From positions 124,001 to 188,000 of the forward strand of contig CAWJJU010000006.1 of NCBI GenBank assembly GCA_963843315.1: DNA of 64,000 bases, given 5' to 3'. Positions 61,280 to 64,000 of the stretch are shown here, piece after piece. Position 1 is the first letter of the stretch. Every line of letters starts with the position of its first letter. The notes beneath the pieces are model-generated. The model saw only the letters and a program-made list of their open reading frames with translations, made no database searches and was not told where the DNA came from. Position numbers and translations under genes: made by a program. Source of the stretch: JAWVFM01 sp963843315. Lineage in GTDB: Bacteria > Actinomycetota > Thermoleophilia > Solirubrobacterales > 70-9.

Positions 61280-61720
61280 ATGCCGGTTACGCAAGCGCAG
61301 GAAGCAGGGCCGATCACCGGCGCGCATCTGACCGAGGTCCTCGACAGCGCGCTCGCCGAGGTCGACGCGGACGAGACCTCCGGGTCGCTGCTGCGGGCGA
61401 CCGGCCTCCGGGTCTGCTTCGAGATCCCGGATGTCGGCTGCGTCCTCAACGTGGAGAGCGTCGACGCCGGCGATCACCACATTCGCTGGGGCTACGGCCG
61501 CGGCCCCTGGAGCCCGAGGCTGCGGATCCGTTTCGACTCAGAGGTCGCGAACCGCTACCTGCAGGGACGCGAGAACCTGGCGATCGCCGTCGCGCGCGGC
61601 CGGGTGCGGGTGGAGGGCGACCCCCGGTTCACGCTTCTCTACCTCCCCGCCCTGCGCGTCCTGATGGCGCCCTACCGGCGCGCGGTCGAGGCCCTCTGCC
61701 CCGACATGGAGATCGATTAG
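61280..61720 (+). CDS. SCP2 sterol-carrier-like domain protein
   Basis: A 146-residue protein. The strand-rich core (GLRVCFEIPDVGCVLNVESV, LRIRFDSEVANRYLQGRENLAIAVARGRVRVEGD) matches SCP2-like lipid-binding domains. ATG 61280 has GGGAGAGG upstream and a TAGACT box about 22 bases away. Follows the acyltransferase by 41 bases and may carry its lipid. Confidence 0.65.
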   Translation: MPVTQAQEAGPITGAHLTEVLDSALAEVDADETSGSLLRATGLRVCFEIPDVGCVLNVESVDAGDHHIRWGYGRGPWSPRLRIRFDSEVANRYLQGRENLAIAVARGRVRVEGDPRFTLLYLPALRVLMAPYRRAVEALCPDMEID

Positions 61721-61728
61721 CCCGGGGG

Positions 61729-61757
61729 TTGACGGGGTGCGCCGCCGGGCATAGGGT
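61729..61757 (+). promoter_or_regulatory. Strong sigma-70-type promoter in the 61.7 kb gap
   Basis: TTGACG (61729-61734), exactly 17 bases, TAGGGT (61752-61757). One of the best promoter matches in the window, yet no recognised gene begins just downstream. Confidence 0.6.
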
Positions 61758-61762
61758 TGGCC

Positions 61763-61969
61763 GTGGATTGCAAAAGGCCGCAGTGGACGGCCGACGCCCC
61801 TCGGCGACTGGGGCGCCGGCCCATCCGCAAGGCGCCGGAGTGGGCGTCGCAGGCCGACGAAGCGGGCCGAATGCCCGCAGGGCGACGGGGCCGAAACGAC
61901 CCCGTCGTCCGCTGTAAGGGCCGTCACATTCTCCTGGGAAGCCCTCGTCTAGCATCGCCGCGTGCCTGA
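61763..61969 (+). other. 68-codon small ORF or structured RNA downstream of strong promoter
   Basis: GTG 61763, five bases after the -10 box, opens a 68-codon frame ending at 61969, rich in Arg/Pro/Trp with two Cys. The same stretch has several stems: CGCCCC/GGGGCG, GCGGGC/GCCCGC and GACGGGG/CCCCGTC. It could be a leaderless small protein or an untranslated RNA of about 150-200 bases. Neither is proven. Confidence 0.35.
61950..61955 (+). promoter_or_regulatory. -10 element TAGCAT for the 61962 gene
   Basis: Ends six bases before GTG 61962; leaderless. Confidence 0.5.
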
Positions 61970-63167
61970 GGATGCGATCTCCCTGCAGGAGGCCGCGCGG
62001 GTGGCCGGCGTGTCGGCGACGACGCTTCAGCGCTGGGCCCGCGCCGGAGTCCTGCAGCTGAACGACGGGCGCTGGACGCGCGCGACCGCGGTGCAGGCCC
62101 GCGTGGTCGCTCGCATGCGCGAGCGCGGGCACTCGCTGGAGGAGCTGCGCGCGGCGGGGCGCGAGGGCCGCCTGTCCTTCGGCTTCATCGAGGACCTGCT
62201 GCCGGGCGGTGGGCGGGTGCACACGCCCGAGGAGGTCGCGGAGGCCGCCGGCATCGAGCCGACGCTGGTCGAGCGCTTCATGCAGCTGTTGGGGACCCCG
62301 ACCACGCGCGAGCGGGCGCTCACCACCCAGGACGCCGAGGCGATGCAGCAGATCGGCGAGACGCTCGAGGCGGGGCTTCCGCTCGTCGCCCTGCTGCAGC
62401 TGGTTCGCGTCTACGCGCAGTCGATCAGGCGCATCGCCGAGGCCGAGGTGCGGCTGCTCCATATATATGTGCACGAGCCGCTGATCAGGCAGGGGACCAC
62501 GGCGCCGGACATCTCGGAGCAGATGGAGGAGCTGGTGAAGGCGGTTCTGCCCCTCTCCTCGCCGCTGATGGAGTACATCCACACGCGGTATCTGCGCTTC
62601 TTCATCGAACAGGACGTCGTGGGCCACATGGAGGCGGACCTCGGCGGCACCCGCCAGCTCGGCCGAGTGCGCATGGCGTTCTGCTTCGTCGATCTCACCG
62701 GGTTCACCCGCTACACGGAGGAGGAGGGCGACGAGGAGGCACTCGACCTCGTCGAGCGGTTCGTGGAGACGGTCGAGGCGACGCTGCCCGTGGAGGCCTC
62801 CATCGTGAAGACCATCGGCGACGAGGTGATGATCGTCTCGCCCGACCCGCAGTCGCTCACGGAATGGGCCGTCGGTTTCCTCGCGCTGTTCCCATCGCGG
62901 CCGCAGCCCCGGGTCGGCCTGCACTACGGCCGCGCGGTCTACCGCGACGCGGACTACTACGGCGGCGAGGTCAACCTCACCCACCGGGTCGTGGCGCGCG
63001 CCCTCGGTGGGGAGGTCCTCGTCACCGCGGCCGTCGCCGACGCGATCGGGTCCTCGGGGTACCTGCATTTCGATCCGATCGGCGAGGTCGAGCTCAAGGG
63101 GTTCCCGCAGCCGGTCGAGCTGTTCGTCGCGCGCGCGGGCGAGATGGAGGACGAAGAGGGCCGATAG
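61962..63167 (+). CDS. Class III adenylate/guanylate cyclase with MerR-like N-terminus
   Basis: A 401-residue protein. Residues 1-70 form a MerR-like helix-turn-helix (ISLQEAARVAGVSATTLQRWARAGVLQL); a helical region links to a class III cyclase domain at about 225-395 (FCFVDLTGFTRYTEEEG, KTIGDEVMIVS, VGLHYGRAVYRDADYYGGEVNLTHRVVARA). Metal Asp residues (VDLTG and GDEVM) are present; the transition-state Arg appears as HRVVARA. Probably couples ligand or DNA sensing to cAMP/cGMP production. Confidence 0.8.
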   Translation: MPEDAISLQEAARVAGVSATTLQRWARAGVLQLNDGRWTRATAVQARVVARMRERGHSLEELRAAGREGRLSFGFIEDLLPGGGRVHTPEEVAEAAGIEPTLVERFMQLLGTPTTRERALTTQDAEAMQQIGETLEAGLPLVALLQLVRVYAQSIRRIAEAEVRLLHIYVHEPLIRQGTTAPDISEQMEELVKAVLPLSSPLMEYIHTRYLRFFIEQDVVGHMEADLGGTRQLGRVRMAFCFVDLTGFTRYTEEEGDEEALDLVERFVETVEATLPVEASIVKTIGDEVMIVSPDPQSLTEWAVGFLALFPSRPQPRVGLHYGRAVYRDADYYGGEVNLTHRVVARALGGEVLVTAAVADAIGSSGYLHFDPIGEVELKGFPQPVELFVARAGEMEDEEGR

Positions 63168-63214
63168 CCCCGCAGGGAGCGGGTTTGCGCGCGGGGGCCG
63201 ACTGGCCTTGGCAC

Positions 63215-63220
63215 TAACAT
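63215..63220 (+). promoter_or_regulatory. -10 element TAACAT for tilS
   Basis: Ends nine bases before ATG 63230. Confidence 0.45.
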
Positions 63221-63229
63221 CGCGCCGCG

Positions 63230-64000
63230 ATGGTCCCCAAGGAGGAGGCTCTCGAACGGCTGGCTGCCGTGGTGCGCGAAAGCGGCCTCGTCGACGCGCA
63301 CTCGACGGGGGTCGTCATGGTGTCCGGCGGCGCCGACTCGGCCTGCGCCGCGGCCGGGCTCGCTCGCGCCCTGGGAGCCCACAACGTCCACGCCCTGCAC
63401 GTCAACTACGGGCTTCGCGAGTCGGCGGCGGACGGGGAGCGCACGGCGCGGGCGCTGTGCAGCGCTCTGCGAATCGACCTGCACGTCGAGCGGCCGGCGC
63501 TGGGAGAGGGGAACCTCCAGGCGCAGGCGCGGCAGGCCCGCTACGACGCGGCGGAGAAGCTGCGCGCCCGCACGCGCTCGAACTGGATCGCGACGGGCCA
63601 CACGCGCACCGACCTGGCCGAGACGGTGCTCTACCGCCTCGCGGTTTCGCCCGGCACCCGCGCCCTGCGCGCCCTGCCGTCGCGCAACGGCCGCGTGATC
63701 CGGCCACTGCTGGGGCTCTCGCGAGGCGAGGCCCGCGAGCTCGCCGCGAGCGCCGGCCTGCCGTTCGCCGACGACGAGACGAACGAGGAGCCCACATTCG
63801 CGCGCAACCGGATCCGCGCCGAGGTCCTGCCCGTCCTCTCGGACCTCAGCCACGCGCTCGAGGCCAATGTGGCCGAGACCCAGGCCGAGCTGAACGAGGA
63901 GGCGGAGCTCCTCGAGCGGATTGTCCTCGAGTCGCTGGGCGATGCAGGCGCCGGGCCGGGCGACGTGGCCGTGGAGGCGAAGCGGCTCGCCGAGCTCGAG
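63230..64000 (+). CDS. tilS: tRNA(Ile)-lysidine synthase, truncated at window end
   Basis: 257 residues to the window edge. TilS uses ATP to add lysine to C34 of tRNA(Ile), essential for AUA decoding. P-loop SGGADS (about residues 32-37), GHTRTDLAETVLYRL, RPLLGLSRGEAREL and DDETNEEPTFARNRIR are all canonical. The C-terminal part lies outside the window. Confidence 0.92.
   Translation, partial: MVPKEEALERLAAVVRESGLVDAHSTGVVMVSGGADSACAAAGLARALGAHNVHALHVNYGLRESAADGERTARALCSALRIDLHVERPALGEGNLQAQARQARYDAAEKLRARTRSNWIATGHTRTDLAETVLYRLAVSPGTRALRALPSRNGRVIRPLLGLSRGEARELAASAGLPFADDETNEEPTFARNRIRAEVLPVLSDLSHALEANVAETQAELNEEAELLERIVLESLGDAGAGPGDVAVEAKRLAELE

Overview
The window is about 70% GC and densely coded on both strands. 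It looks like a chromosome segment of a high-GC actinobacterium, most plausibly class Thermoleophilia (Solirubrobacterales-like); that placement is inferred from gene content, not a marker gene. Supporting content: a coenzyme F420 operon plus a fused CofG-CofH protein, a DivIVA-like coiled-coil protein, PadR and DtxR regulators, crotonyl-CoA carboxylase/reductase with a matching B12 mutase, and many TANNNT boxes 6-9 bases before start codons (leaderless genes). No rRNA, tRNA, CRISPR array, phage or insertion sequence with a transposase was seen.

Layout. 0.2-4.6 kb: tandem universal stress protein, small membrane protein, broken ZIP transporter, two-component system. 4.7-8.8 kb: a redox module of two low-complexity membrane-anchored proteins, ApbE, a haem-type ferric-reductase-like membrane protein, an FAD reductase and a 3Fe-4S ferredoxin, most joined by 4-base overlaps. 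8.8-12 kb: two divergent FAD oxidoreductases and a stress protein. 12-16.5 kb (minus): ethylmalonyl-CoA-mutase-like enzyme, acetyltransferase, CxxC protein and divergent NRAMP. 16.6-24.4 kb: metallo-hydrolase, ClpS, a LysR regulator with a divergent micro-operon, Ccr, a probable nuclease-fold coiled-coil protein, YgfZ. 24.5-26.6 kb: mntR-mntH. 27-31.7 kb: orphan substrate-binding protein, pyrophosphatase, aquaporin, FbiC. 32.5-37 kb: dehydrogenase, cupin, and the F420 operon npdG-cofD-cofC-cofE. 37-45 kb: SDR, thioesterase, HMG-CoA lyase, sulfatase, 3-hydroxybutyryl-CoA dehydrogenase, DivIVA-like protein, acyl-CoA carboxylase beta subunit. 45.7-48.1 kb: methylthioadenosine phosphorylase and deaminase. 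49-55.9 kb: acyl-CoA dehydrogenase, PadR/SRPBCC, a dehydrogenase-hydratase fusion, sirtuin, HAD phosphatase. 56-64 kb: a multidomain cell-wall hydrolase, phasin-like proteins, acyltransferase, MerR-type cyclase, and the start of tilS.

The metabolic theme is C4/C5 acyl-CoA chemistry (Ccr, B12 mutase, acyl-CoA dehydrogenase, hydratase/dehydrogenases, acyl-CoA carboxylase, HMG-CoA lyase) together with F420 redox metabolism and manganese homeostasis.

Caveat: at least a dozen otherwise well-conserved genes contain single-base frameshifts. This is more likely assembly indel error than mass gene decay. Such genes are given over their full inferred span, typed as CDS unless they look truly degraded. 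The most unusual non-coding features are a roughly 97-bp palindromic element present twice (one copy inside fbiC), two-tier palindromes at convergent gene ends, and the leaderless promoter pattern.
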